Source: Sediminibacillus massiliensis (lineage in GTDB: Bacteria > Bacillota > Bacilli > Bacillales > Amphibacillaceae). From it: 64,000 bases of DNA. Positions 43,795 through 52,836 of the stretch are shown in pieces. The stretch's first letter is position 1, and each line of letters starts with the position of its first letter. Under the pieces are notes generated by a model that was not told where the DNA came from, made no database searches, and saw only the letters and a program-made list of their open reading frames with translations. The stretch covers positions 2,246,673-2,310,672 of the forward strand of contig NZ_LT732535.1 in the NCBI RefSeq assembly GCF_900156915.1. Direction: 5' to 3'. Both the position numbers and the translations under genes were made by a program.

Positions 43795-46401
43795 CTATTT
43801 TAGATAAGCGCTGTGAATCCACGCTGTCTTGCCATCAATCGTGCCTCGATACCAAGTGTTATTTCCGACTGTTTCAGTTAAATTAACTTTGAAGATTCTA
43901 CTTTTATACTTTCCAAGATCATCAATGACTAGATTTTTGCTGCCGCCCCAAGCTTTACTGAAGGCACTTCCTTTGCCTACAATCTCGAAAGTCTTTGCTT
44001 TATGGTCGACACTTGCATGATTATAAGTGACCATATCACTCTTCTCTACCCAGCCAATTGTTCCACTTGTACTGCTTGGCTTCCTGCTGATTAAGAAATA
44101 AGTTTTTCCATTCATTTTTGTCTGTTTCTTAATATAGTAGACTGCATTCGTATAGTTGTCAGCTGAGAAAGTAGTAGACGTATCTCCTGCCGTTTCATAT
44201 ATTTGTGCTGAACCACGCAAATGACCAAGCTTGCTTACTCTGCTTTCTTCACCGGCAGTAACATAACTGGAGTGAACCCAAACCGTTTTGCCATTCAATA
44301 CACCACGGTACCAAGTGTTATTTCCGACTGTTTCAGTCAAGTTCACTTTGAATTGCGCATTTTTAAAGTTTGCAAGGTTATCATAAACTAAGTCTTTTTT
44401 ACCTCCCCATGCCGTTGCATAGGCACTTCCTGATCCCTCTATGCTGAACGTTTTAGAATTGGAATCTAGTCCACGATGGCTGTGCACGTCCATGTCTTGA
44501 GACTTGACCCAGCCGATCACACCCCTGCTGCTGCTCGGTTTATTACTGATCAAATAATAAATTTGGTCATTTACTTTTGCTTGTTTCTTAATATAATAAA
44601 CAGCATTTGTGTATGGCGAGGCCGAAAATGCCGTTCTATTATCACCGATCTGTTGAAAAATAGTGGCATTACCGTGAAGATGCCCCAGCTTACTTGTGCT
44701 GCTTTCTTGTTTCGTTGTTAAATTGCTGGTGTGGATCCAAACAGTCTCCCCATTTAAGGTTCCACGGTACCAATAATTGCTTCCAACCTTCTCGGTCAGG
44801 TCAATGTTTACTTCCTGGCCTACATAGTTGGAAAGATCTGAATAAATCACATCTTTAGGTCCTCCCCAGGCTTTGCTGTAAGCAGAACCGCTGCCTCTTA
44901 CATAGAAGGTCTTTTTCCTGCTGTCTACTCCTGTGTGTGCATAGGTGTTCATATCTTTTGCCTTTACCCAGCCGATAACTCCCTTTTGGCTGCTCGGCAG
45001 TCGACTGATAAGATAATAAGTATCACCCTTAGCTTCTGTTTGTGCTTTTATATAGTAGACCGCACTTGTATAATTTTCAGCGGAGACCGCTGAAGAGCTT
45101 ACACCAGCATATTTAAATATTCTAGCATCACCATGCAGATGTCCAAGCCTGCTTGTATTTGCCTTTGCTCTCTCAAAGTTATCATATCTTGATCTTACCA
45201 AGCTTATAAACTGATTCCAGCTGTAACCATATCTTGCAAAATATCCATGAGGGTCCACATGCGTGGTACCGCCCAAGTAGTTACTAACCGCTTTATGGGA
45301 CCACAATGTACCTTGCCCGTCACTTTCCGCGCTGTTAACCCCTAACCCATAGTTATACAATATAGAGGCAATGTAATCTGCATAGTTATTAATCGACTTG
45401 GCGAATTGATCAAAGTTACTCACTCTTACCAATTCTACATGGACAAAACGCTGGTTGGCGTATGGTCCTGCCCCCCATGCACCCAAATCTAATGGGTGAA
45501 TCTGAATTACCCTTTCATCGTCCACAAATGCATGTACAAAGGCGTTTCGATGATTTTGGGACATGTAAGAGATTTCACTGGTTATCGTTGAATAATCATT
45601 TGCCGTTTCATGAGCAACGACCCCTTCTACTTTACCGAAACCATTCCTGTAATTAAATTGAGTAAAGAAGTTTTTAAACTGATACTCGACATTCGCTACA
45701 GGTAAATTGCTGATATAGCTGTTCACGTCGGGATAACTTCGTTTAGCCCCCACAATTCCTTCTCCTGTATCATGCTGGTGTTCACTTTCTACAACACCAT
45801 CCCTCCAACCTTCCGGGACATACTGGAGTTCTTTTTCGGTAAATTTACTTATATCAATTCCGTATACAGTTGTTCCTTTTTTAATTCCGAATTGATTATA
45901 TTCGGCAGTGTCTTCTTCTCGGTCTTCTTCTGCAGTCTTGCTTTTTTCTACGGTTTCCTTCTCTTCAGAAGATGTTTCTGTCTCGGTTTTCTTGATGTCT
46001 GCAGACTCTGCTGTTTCCGATTGTTGTTTAGATGTTGCTTCGTCTTCTGTATCTGTACCCGACTCTTCGGATTCTTCCTTCGTATCTTGTTGATCTGTCT
46101 CTAGGACTTCATTATTTTCTTCTTCACTATTTGTTTCGCCTTTCCTTTCTTCTGACTCAGTATTTTCCGCATCCTCTTCTTCTGACTCTTCGACTGACTC
46201 TACCTTTACGGCAGAATCTGTATTATTCGCTGATTCAGTTGTTTCCTTATCTTTTTCCGGATTACTTTCGGATTCAACGTTATTTACCTGCTCTTCAGCA
46301 TCGACTTCTGGCGCTGATCCATTATCCTCTGCAAATAAATATGTAGGAAAAACAGACGAATAGACCAAAACCACTAATGCTATGATGACTAGTTTCCTCA
46401 T
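43795..46401 (-). CDS. Secreted N-acetylmuramoyl-L-alanine amidase with GW repeats
   Basis: 868 residues: a signal peptide (~1-25), a very acidic Glu/Ser/Thr region (~26-175), an Amidase_2 catalytic domain (~225-400), then three ~153-residue GW/SH3-like units (~412, 566 and 719 onward). Zinc-ligand candidates are His in VVAHETAND, LWSHKAVS and HVDPHGYF. The units open with RLGHLHG or KLGHLHG and contain GVIGWVKAKDM and WYRGTLNGKTVWIH. In staphylococcal Atl and Listeria Ami such GW modules hold the enzyme on the wall through lipoteichoic acid. It resembles the amidase half of Atl, and the glucosaminidase half is the adjacent gene. Confidence 0.93.
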   Translation of the reverse strand: MRKLVIIALVVLVYSSVFPTYLFAEDNGSAPEVDAEEQVNNVESESNPEKDKETTESANNTDSAVKVESVEESEEEDAENTESEERKGETNSEEENNEVLETDQQDTKEESEESGTDTEDEATSKQQSETAESADIKKTETETSSEEKETVEKSKTAEEDREEDTAEYNQFGIKKGTTVYGIDISKFTEKELQYVPEGWRDGVVESEHQHDTGEGIVGAKRSYPDVNSYISNLPVANVEYQFKNFFTQFNYRNGFGKVEGVVAHETANDYSTITSEISYMSQNHRNAFVHAFVDDERVIQIHPLDLGAWGAGPYANQRFVHVELVRVSNFDQFAKSINNYADYIASILYNYGLGVNSAESDGQGTLWSHKAVSNYLGGTTHVDPHGYFARYGYSWNQFISLVRSRYDNFERAKANTSRLGHLHGDARIFKYAGVSSSAVSAENYTSAVYYIKAQTEAKGDTYYLISRLPSSQKGVIGWVKAKDMNTYAHTGVDSRKKTFYVRGSGSAYSKAWGGPKDVIYSDLSNYVGQEVNIDLTEKVGSNYWYRGTLNGETVWIHTSNLTTKQESSTSKLGHLHGNATIFQQIGDNRTAFSASPYTNAVYYIKKQAKVNDQIYYLISNKPSSSRGVIGWVKSQDMDVHSHRGLDSNSKTFSIEGSGSAYATAWGGKKDLVYDNLANFKNAQFKVNLTETVGNNTWYRGVLNGKTVWVHSSYVTAGEESRVSKLGHLRGSAQIYETAGDTSTTFSADNYTNAVYYIKKQTKMNGKTYFLISRKPSSTSGTIGWVEKSDMVTYNHASVDHKAKTFEIVGKGSAFSKAWGGSKNLVIDDLGKYKSRIFKVNLTETVGNNTWYRGTIDGKTAWIHSAYLK
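43800..45165 (-). repeat. Three tandem GW/SH3-like coding repeats in the amidase gene
   Basis: Units of about 460 bases begin near 45163, 44703 and 44245 on the minus strand. They share long near-identical protein stretches (YYIKKQ, ISNKPSS/ISRKPSS, GNNTWYRG) and are also similar to the repeats of the neighbouring glucosaminidase gene. Confidence 0.85.
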
Positions 46402-46506
46402 ATAATCCCCCTAATTATTGTAAATTCCGACTCTTTTTATATCGGTATAGCAACCCAAAGAGTTTAGTAGAATTTTGAAAATAAATGTAGAATATCAGAC
46501 TTTCAA

Positions 46507-46542
46507 TAAAAAGCACACTGCCCGTTCCCGGGAAGTGTGCTT
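46507..46542 (-). terminator. Terminator of the glucosaminidase gene
   Basis: AAGCACACT / AGTGTGCTT arms with a GC-rich inner part and a T run on the minus strand. Confidence 0.88.
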
Positions 46543-46546
46543 CTCG

Positions 46547-49500
46547 TTAATCTTGGTAAACCGGAATATCTAAATACAATACATATGAATCAAGCTGTTG
46601 ATATAAATTGTACATCGAATAGATTTGTTTTGAAGCCCATCCGATATCTGTTGCATACTGGCCGCCTGCATAACCGTAAGTTTCCATATGAAGCGGATTC
46701 CACCTCATTTTATAGATTGTATTTTTACCGTTGCCAATATACTTATCCTTAATGAAACTTGCCCCGCCTTTAATTGCTTTTTCAGGTGTATCCCAACCTT
46801 CATTAAAGGCTTTCTTAGCTCCACAAGTTAATGCACACCCATCAAATGCTTCAATTCCATACATATTATAAACAGTTGTAACAGTTGCGGATGTTTTACC
46901 TGGCTCTGAACCAACAAATGTGACATTCCCATTCTTATCCACCGGTACTCCAGTTGCTAAATCTGATGTTCCATGCCCTGTCTCTAATAGCGAGTGGGAG
47001 ACGAGGTACACTTCACTTATGCCATTTTCACTACCAGCTTCCAAGAACACGGAACCCTTGCCATCCAGGACGCCCTTACCTTGAAGGTAATTGTTTAATA
47101 CCCCTGCAGATGCAACATTGGATTTTGATAAATCCAAGAATTGATATTGCTGTCTGCTGTCATTGATGAAGTTATTAGGATCCAGATAATATAGTGTATC
47201 TGTAGGGCTTGCATTTACCCACTGGTGTTTTTCCGTGTACTTGATTTGATACCATCCATTCAACTCTTTGACAATGTCAACACTGGTTCCTTCTTTTATT
47301 TGACCGACAATCCAGTAATTAGTACCAGGACCACCACGGACGTTTAAAGTTTCGGCTGTAACTTTGCCATCTTTAATATAGTTCTTTGATACATAACTAT
47401 CGTACTCGTTATCGGTTTGCGGCTTTGTCGAGGCTTCCATTTGGATTGCTAATGCCTCTGCCAGCGATAAGTTATAAGTGGAATAAGATTGCGCAGGCTC
47501 ATTCAGCAAGTACGCTTCATGCAGCCACAGTGTTTTGCCGTTCAAAGTACCTCTGTACCATGTATTGTTTCCGACTTTTTCTGTTAAGTTAACACTGAAA
47601 AGCTGATTGCTAAAGGAAGAGAGATCTCTGTAAACCAGATCTTTTGCTCCGCCCCACGCTTTACTGTATGCACTGCCTGTCCCTTTAATATAGAACGTTT
47701 TTGACTTGCTATCAGCAGTTGTATGGCTGTATGTCACCATGTCGCCCGCTTCTGTCCACCCCACAACTCCATTCACACTACTTGGCTTTGTGCTCACTAA
47801 GTAGTATGTCTTACCATCTAGCTGTGCCTGTCTTTTAATATAATAAACTGCATTAGTGTAAGTATCTGATGCTGGTATTGATGACGATAGGTCCCCGAGG
47901 TCTGGGTAAATTACTGCATCTCCACGGAAGTGTCCGAGCCTGCTCGTAGCAGTTTCTCTCACGTTGGTTACGTGAGAAGCATGCACCCAAACTGTTTTAC
48001 CGTTTAGATTGCCACGGTACCAGACATCTTCGCCAACAGATTCAGTCAAATTAACACTAAATTCTTGATTCTTGTAAGAGGAAAGATCGCTAAATAGAAT
48101 ATCATTCGTGTCTCCCCATGTTTTATCGTATGCAGCGCCTGTCCCTCTCAGATAAAAGGTCTTAGAGTTACTATCAATTGTTTTATGACTGTAAGATTCC
48201 ATATCCTCTGCTTTTACCCAGCCGACAACACCATTAGTACTGCTTGGTTTAGTGCTAATGAGATAGTATGTCTGGCCATTTAATTCAGCCTGTTTTTTGA
48301 TATAATAAACAGAATTAGCATACTTGGCTCCAGCAGACATCGATGATGACAAATCACCAAGGTTGGTGAAAATCACGGCACTATCTTCTAAATGACCTAA
48401 CCTGCTTGTTGAACTTTCATTTATATTTGATACATAAGCGGAATGGAGCCAGACTGTTTCTCCATCAAGTGTTCCGCGGTACCAAATGTTTTCTCCGACG
48501 CTTTCAGTCAAATTGACTTTAAATACTTGGTCTTTGTATTCAGAAAGGTCTCCATAAACTAAATCTTTTGGGCCTCCCCATGCCTTACTATATGCACTGC
48601 CTGTTCCCTTAACATAAAACGTTTTGGATTCGTGGTCCACTGATTTATGTGTATGTGTGACCATGTCCTTTGCTTTCACCCAGCCAATGACACCTCTAAC
48701 ACTACTTGGCTTTGTACTAATCAGATAATATGTTTGGTCATTCATTATTGCCTGTTTCTTTATATAGTACACAGCACTTGTATAAACACCAGCAGCAGAT
48801 TCGTAGGAGGACAAATCAGATAAGTCACTGTAAATTACAGCATCTCCACGTAAATGGCCCAATCTACTTGTAGAACTTTCTTCCGCCTCCTGTACATTGG
48901 TTACATAAGCGGAATGGAGCCAGACTGTTCTACCATCTAATGTTCCTCTATACCATACGTTTCCTCCGACAGTCTCTGTAAGATCCACTTTAAAAGTTTG
49001 GCCTTTATAGCCGGTTAAATCTCCATAGACTAAATCTTTAGAACCGCCCCATGTTTTACTGTAAGCACTGCCTGTACCTTTTATATAGAATGTTTTGGAT
49101 TGATGATCAAGCGTACGGTGACTATAAGTGTTCATGTCAGACGCTAGAACCCAGCCGACAACACCATTGGTACTGCTTGGTTTAGTGCTGATTAGATAGT
49201 ATGTTTTGCCATTTAATTCAGCTTGTCTCTTAATATAGTAAACTGCGTTTGTATATTTGCCTTCAGCCGGAACAGAAGCGGAGAGATTGGTTAAATCAGA
49301 GTAGATGACCGCATCTCCATGAAGATGGCCAAGCCTGCTAGTTGAGCTCTCTTGAGGTGTTTCGACAGAAGAGCTTTTAAAAACGGCTTCTTCTTTCTCT
49401 TCTTTATCTGCTTCCTCTTCTAATTCTTCAGAAGGTTCCTCGGAAGAATTCTCAGTAATTTTCTGTTCTTCCTCAGTAAGAGCCTTCCTTTCCTGATCAA

Positions 49501-49999
49501 CAACTTGCTTACTGTCATCTTCTGCTTGTTGCTCATCAGTCTGCTCTACACTGTGTTCATTCTCTTCTTCTTTTTCTTCCGTTAAATCCGTTTCTTCTTT
49601 TTCAGTATTTTCTGTGGTGTCATCGCTTTTTGGAGTATTGCTGTCTTGTTCTTCTCCATCTTGCGTTGATGATTCTTCCGTTTTTGAATCATTTTGTTCT
49701 ACGACTTCGTCTGAATCACCTTGTTGAGAAGACTCATTTTCACTCGTTGTTTCAGAGGGGTCTTGAGTTGGAGTTTCTTCTTCTACTGGAGAATCTTTTT
49801 CCGCTTTATCAGTAGAGTTTTGTTCCACTTGTGTTTCTTTGGTCGTTTCCTCTGTAACAGCAGTCTCTTTCTCCGGTGCCTGTTCAGTATTCGTTTCTTC
49901 ATTTACCTGTGTACTATTACTTGCTGCCGCAACGAATTGATAGGGAGCAATAACCTGAAAAAGTAACAAACCTATTAATACAAAAGCTAGTTTTCTCAT
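46547..49999 (-). CDS. Secreted beta-N-acetylglucosaminidase with GW repeats and SH3b
   Basis: 1150 residues: a signal peptide (~1-26), an acidic Glu/Ser/Thr/Asp-rich region (~27-215), four ~154-residue GW/SH3-like units (~217, 373, 527 and 681 onward to ~835), a bacterial SH3b domain (~880-945, ETLNVRGGPGTNYWIVG), and a C-terminal glucosaminidase domain of the LytD/Atl type (~960-1140) with VYLVSHSLLETGHGTSDLATG holding the probable catalytic Glu. It cuts the glycan strand of peptidoglycan. GW units should tether it to teichoic acids. Order of domains differs from Atl, where the glucosaminidase is also C-terminal but preceded by an amidase. GGAGG ribosome site. Confidence 0.93.
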   Translation of the reverse strand: MRKLAFVLIGLLLFQVIAPYQFVAAASNSTQVNEETNTEQAPEKETAVTEETTKETQVEQNSTDKAEKDSPVEEETPTQDPSETTSENESSQQGDSDEVVEQNDSKTEESSTQDGEEQDSNTPKSDDTTENTEKEETDLTEEKEEENEHSVEQTDEQQAEDDSKQVVDQERKALTEEEQKITENSSEEPSEELEEEADKEEKEEAVFKSSSVETPQESSTSRLGHLHGDAVIYSDLTNLSASVPAEGKYTNAVYYIKRQAELNGKTYYLISTKPSSTNGVVGWVLASDMNTYSHRTLDHQSKTFYIKGTGSAYSKTWGGSKDLVYGDLTGYKGQTFKVDLTETVGGNVWYRGTLDGRTVWLHSAYVTNVQEAEESSTSRLGHLRGDAVIYSDLSDLSSYESAAGVYTSAVYYIKKQAIMNDQTYYLISTKPSSVRGVIGWVKAKDMVTHTHKSVDHESKTFYVKGTGSAYSKAWGGPKDLVYGDLSEYKDQVFKVNLTESVGENIWYRGTLDGETVWLHSAYVSNINESSTSRLGHLEDSAVIFTNLGDLSSSMSAGAKYANSVYYIKKQAELNGQTYYLISTKPSSTNGVVGWVKAEDMESYSHKTIDSNSKTFYLRGTGAAYDKTWGDTNDILFSDLSSYKNQEFSVNLTESVGEDVWYRGNLNGKTVWVHASHVTNVRETATSRLGHFRGDAVIYPDLGDLSSSIPASDTYTNAVYYIKRQAQLDGKTYYLVSTKPSSVNGVVGWTEAGDMVTYSHTTADSKSKTFYIKGTGSAYSKAWGGAKDLVYRDLSSFSNQLFSVNLTEKVGNNTWYRGTLNGKTLWLHEAYLLNEPAQSYSTYNLSLAEALAIQMEASTKPQTDNEYDSYVSKNYIKDGKVTAETLNVRGGPGTNYWIVGQIKEGTSVDIVKELNGWYQIKYTEKHQWVNASPTDTLYYLDPNNFINDSRQQYQFLDLSKSNVASAGVLNNYLQGKGVLDGKGSVFLEAGSENGISEVYLVSHSLLETGHGTSDLATGVPVDKNGNVTFVGSEPGKTSATVTTVYNMYGIEAFDGCALTCGAKKAFNEGWDTPEKAIKGGASFIKDKYIGNGKNTIYKMRWNPLHMETYGYAGGQYATDIGWASKQIYSMYNLYQQLDSYVLYLDIPVYQD
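47500..49350 (-). repeat. Four tandem GW/SH3-like coding repeats in the glucosaminidase gene
   Basis: Units of about 462 bases start near 49350, 48880, 48420 and 47957. Each starts with the TSRLGH peptide, contains STKPSS and GVxGWV, and ends with WLH or WVH plus the linker to the next. Confidence 0.88.
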
Positions 50000-50474
50000 A
50001 TATAACCTCCATTTGTTGCTTGTCCTATGTAACTAACCAGCAACATTTCACTAGTCTTCCAGAAGAGTCTGATAGACTTCTCAACCTATAAATCCAAATT
50101 GGAGGTTTATATAGTTTTCATATAGGGTAGTTACTAAATAGGACAAAAATTGTTGATGAATAACACATTCAGTAAGAAGTTTCGGCTCTCATAATTTAGT
50201 GTGTTACCATCATCACTATGATGCAATACAATCTGCATTTGTTATCGCCATAATTCAGCTGTTCCAAATAGTTAAAAGAACATCAATGTCCTCACTTCCA
50301 CTTTATATATCTTTTAGTCATCCCTCCTGTAGCATGATACAAATTATTTATTTGTCATACATTGTCCATTATGCCTGATTTTTTGTCGAATGTTAAGATA
50401 GTATTTTACTATTTTTTCAAAAAATAGTAAGGTATTGTCTTTTTTTAGTACATAACCTGATTTTTTGTAACACA
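50000..50474. other. Intergenic region upstream of the glucosaminidase gene
   Basis: About 475 AT-rich bases with no gene, repeat or RNA that I can recognise. It must hold the promoter for the minus-strand glucosaminidase gene; no convincing WalR box was found. Confidence 0.4.
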
Positions 50475-50512
50475 AAAGCGGGCTTATTCTGTTATTGAAT
50501 AAGCCCGCTTTA
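50475..50512 (-). terminator. Terminator of the first TagO-family gene
   Basis: AAGCGGGCTTATTC / GAATAAGCCCGCTT perfect stem with flanking A and T. Confidence 0.9.
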
Positions 50513-50517
50513 GTAAT

Positions 50518-51567
50518 CTAGTATTTCTTTGATCTCGATCCTTCTATTATCCGCAAGATAGGTCTATAATTCTCACTGATCAATCCGGTCATTTCTACCA
50601 CGATTTCCACCAGGATAGCGAGGGAAATCAACGTGATGGTTGAACCCCATACAGTAGATTTCGTAAATATTATAGCTGCAATGCTGAACAGTCCACTCAT
50701 CGCATAAATCAAAATGACCGTTTGTCTGTGTCCGAAACCTAACTTCAACAAACAATGATGCAAATGCAATTTGTCCGGTGAAGACAACGGTTTATGCTGG
50801 ATGAATCTTCTTACTATAGCAAAGAACGTATCAAGTATCGGTACACCGAGAATAATGATCGGAACTATCAAAGAAAATAAAGTGACGTTTTTAAATCCTA
50901 ATACAGAGAATACACCGATCATATATCCTAAAAACAGAGCACCGGTATCGCCCATGAATATCTTGGCAGGATGGAAGTTGTAAAAAAGAAAACCGACCGT
51001 GCTTCCTAATAACATCAAGCCCATCAGTGCAACGAACGTATCCCCCAGGGAAATCGCCAAGCCGGAGATGGTGATCAATGCTATGGAAGAAACTCCTGCA
51101 GCAAGTCCGTCCAAGCCATCGATCAAGTTGATGGCATTGGTGATGCCGACTATCCATAAAATAGTTATCGGGATGCTGAAATAACCGAAATCCAGCGTCT
51201 CACCGAATGGCAGGTTGATAAAATTTATTTGCACGTCATTGAATACGACTATACCCGCGGCAATCAACTGTACGCTAAACTTGATCTTAGCAGATAGTTC
51301 AAATAAATCATCCAAGATACCTGTTGCTGTAATTAACAATGCACCGATCAGGATCGGCCAATAATATTCGCTGACAGGATCAAAAATAACGAAGCCAACC
51401 ATAAAACTGATGAATATAGCCAGGCCACCAAGGCGCGGCATTACTCTGCTATGAATTTTTCGGTAATTCGGCTGATCTACCGCTCCTACCCATATGGCAA
51501 AACGCTTTACCAACGGGGTAATCGCAAGCGATATAAGCAGGCATACCAGCAATGCAATATAGTTCAT
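50518..51567 (-). CDS. TagO/WecA family undecaprenyl-phosphate GlcNAc-1-phosphate transferase, paralog 1
   Basis: 349 residues, about eleven helices, MraY/WecA family. Family motifs: MPRLGGLAIFISFMVGF, the TNAINLIDGLDGLAAG Asp-rich catalytic loop, FHPAKIFMGDTGALFLGY and the HKPLSSPDKLHLHHCLL His-rich loop. It attaches a sugar 1-phosphate to undecaprenyl phosphate, the first step for wall teichoic acid or another surface glycan. A close paralog is at 59596-60669. Which of them is the real TagO cannot be decided from sequence. Start at ATG 51567 behind AGGAGG. Confidence 0.92.
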   Translation of the reverse strand: MNYIALLVCLLISLAITPLVKRFAIWVGAVDQPNYRKIHSRVMPRLGGLAIFISFMVGFVIFDPVSEYYWPILIGALLITATGILDDLFELSAKIKFSVQLIAAGIVVFNDVQINFINLPFGETLDFGYFSIPITILWIVGITNAINLIDGLDGLAAGVSSIALITISGLAISLGDTFVALMGLMLLGSTVGFLFYNFHPAKIFMGDTGALFLGYMIGVFSVLGFKNVTLFSLIVPIIILGVPILDTFFAIVRRFIQHKPLSSPDKLHLHHCLLKLGFGHRQTVILIYAMSGLFSIAAIIFTKSTVWGSTITLISLAILVEIVVEMTGLISENYRPILRIIEGSRSKKY

Positions 51568-51879
51568 CTTGTTCCTCCTGGCTCTCCATAACTTTGGTGC
51601 AATATTTTCTCTATTTATTTGACGTTTTGTATTGCTAAAAGTTTCAGAAGTCTTGCAGTTTCTTTTGCTTTAGTAAATATAGCATAAAACTTGTTAAATT
51701 ACAGCTGATATTGTAGAAAATTTACAAATCTTCACGTAATCCAAGCCCGAAGCGAACTATCGAATATCCGGTAGATATCATGACTAATCCATCATCTACA
51801 AATCATTTGAGCCGAAAAGAAAAATTGCATGGCTCCGACAATCAGGTTCCCACCATCCGGGCATCCTAAACATCAGAAC
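51568..51879. other. Intergenic region between the TagO paralog and the polysaccharide cluster
   Basis: 312 bases without a gene. It holds the promoter of paralog 1 and the end of the eight-gene minus-strand cluster; I see no clear terminator or repeat. Confidence 0.4.
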
Positions 51880-52359
51880 TCATGCATGGTCAATAAAATC
51901 AGTCAGAATCTGCTGCATCCGCTCACGCCCTGATCGAAAGGGCTTCGGTGTGAACTTTTCCGCTTGGATGATTACCGGCTCCAGGCTGTCTCCGTCGTTC
52001 CATGCCAGGATATGGCCTTGAGAAACAAAAGCGTCGACAAGCTGCAACTGGTGGTCATCATTGTGTTCACCGTACTTTTGCAACCGGGGGGCGGCAATAA
52101 CCGCTTTTCCTTTGCGTAGACCAGTAATTACCGAACCGGTCCCGGCATGGGTAATGACGATTCTGGCTTGGTCGTATAACTGTTCCATTTCTTCATAAGT
52201 GACAAATTTTTTAAAAGTAAGTACATCGCTGGTAAATTTGGTATGCCCATTTTGGACAATGACCTCTTCTTTAATGAATCCATCTCTTTTCAACCGGTCC
52301 ACTTCACGCACCAATCTGTAAAACGGGAGCTCATGGGTTCCCAGAACAACGAGTATCAA
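51880..52359 (-). CDS. Alg13/PssE-like glycosyltransferase subunit
   Basis: 159 residues, the C-terminal half of a GT28-type (MurG-like) enzyme: MILVVLGTHELPFYRLV and the donor-binding ITHAGTGSVITGLRKGKAVIAAPR. It acts with a separate membrane-binding partner, here the gene just upstream (4-base overlap). In eukaryotes Alg13-Alg14, and in bacteria PssE-PssD or CpsG-CpsF, transfer the second sugar to the lipid carrier. Likely donor UDP-GlcNAc, UDP-Gal or UDP-glucuronate, not determined. Confidence 0.9.
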   Translation of the reverse strand: MILVVLGTHELPFYRLVREVDRLKRDGFIKEEVIVQNGHTKFTSDVLTFKKFVTYEEMEQLYDQARIVITHAGTGSVITGLRKGKAVIAAPRLQKYGEHNDDHQLQLVDAFVSQGHILAWNDGDSLEPVIIQAEKFTPKPFRSGRERMQQILTDFIDHA

Positions 52360-52826
52360 TAGATAGACCCCCCATACACCGCATTAGGATAGATTTCTTT
52401 CATCGATTCCCACTGAACGATAAACAGGTCGGAAATCGGATAAATCATCCTGCCTGACAATGTCGGGCTGGTTGATTTGGCAAAACTCTCGATAAACACA
52501 ATCTTCTTTCCGAATAATTTTGCCAGATAACACATCGGCACCGCTGTATGGGCCCCTGTTGTTATAATGACATCAGGCCTGTGTTTAAGGAATATAAGCA
52601 GCGATTTTATCGTATTATAAGAAAATTTATACACATAACGGACCGGGTAATTCCTGGCCCCGTACATAAGCAGAGAAACGGGGTATTTCTCCATGAGCTG
52701 TTTACTGATTTCCGACTTCTCGGTCACAATATGGTATTGGTAGTTTTTAAACAGACTTTCTAATTGAAGCAACTGGGTCAAGTGGCCACCGATTGATGAA
52801 ATGAGAAGAAGTTTTTTTTGTTCCAT
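52356..52826 (-). CDS. Alg14/PssD-like glycosyltransferase subunit
   Basis: 156 residues, the membrane-associated acceptor half: KKLLLISSIGGHLTQLLQLE, DVIITTGAHTAVPMCYLAKLFGKKIVFIESFA and a C-terminal FIVQWESMKEIYPNAVYGGSIY. It recruits the Alg13-like subunit encoded next. Together they form one transferase in the cytoplasmic-face assembly of the repeat unit. Confidence 0.9.
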   Translation of the reverse strand: MEQKKLLLISSIGGHLTQLLQLESLFKNYQYHIVTEKSEISKQLMEKYPVSLLMYGARNYPVRYVYKFSYNTIKSLLIFLKHRPDVIITTGAHTAVPMCYLAKLFGKKIVFIESFAKSTSPTLSGRMIYPISDLFIVQWESMKEIYPNAVYGGSIY

Positions 52827-52836
52827 TGATACTCTC

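Noticed and set aside
45772-46346. Plus-strand frames opposite the acidic region of the amidase gene
   Set aside because: They arise because the minus-strand Glu/Ser/Thr codons give Phe/Leu/Ser-rich frames on the other strand; no ribosome site.
43795-49999. CRISPR-like or satellite repeats
   Set aside because: The repeats are about 460 bases, in frame, and encode GW/SH3-like units; there are no short direct repeats with unique spacers anywhere in the window.
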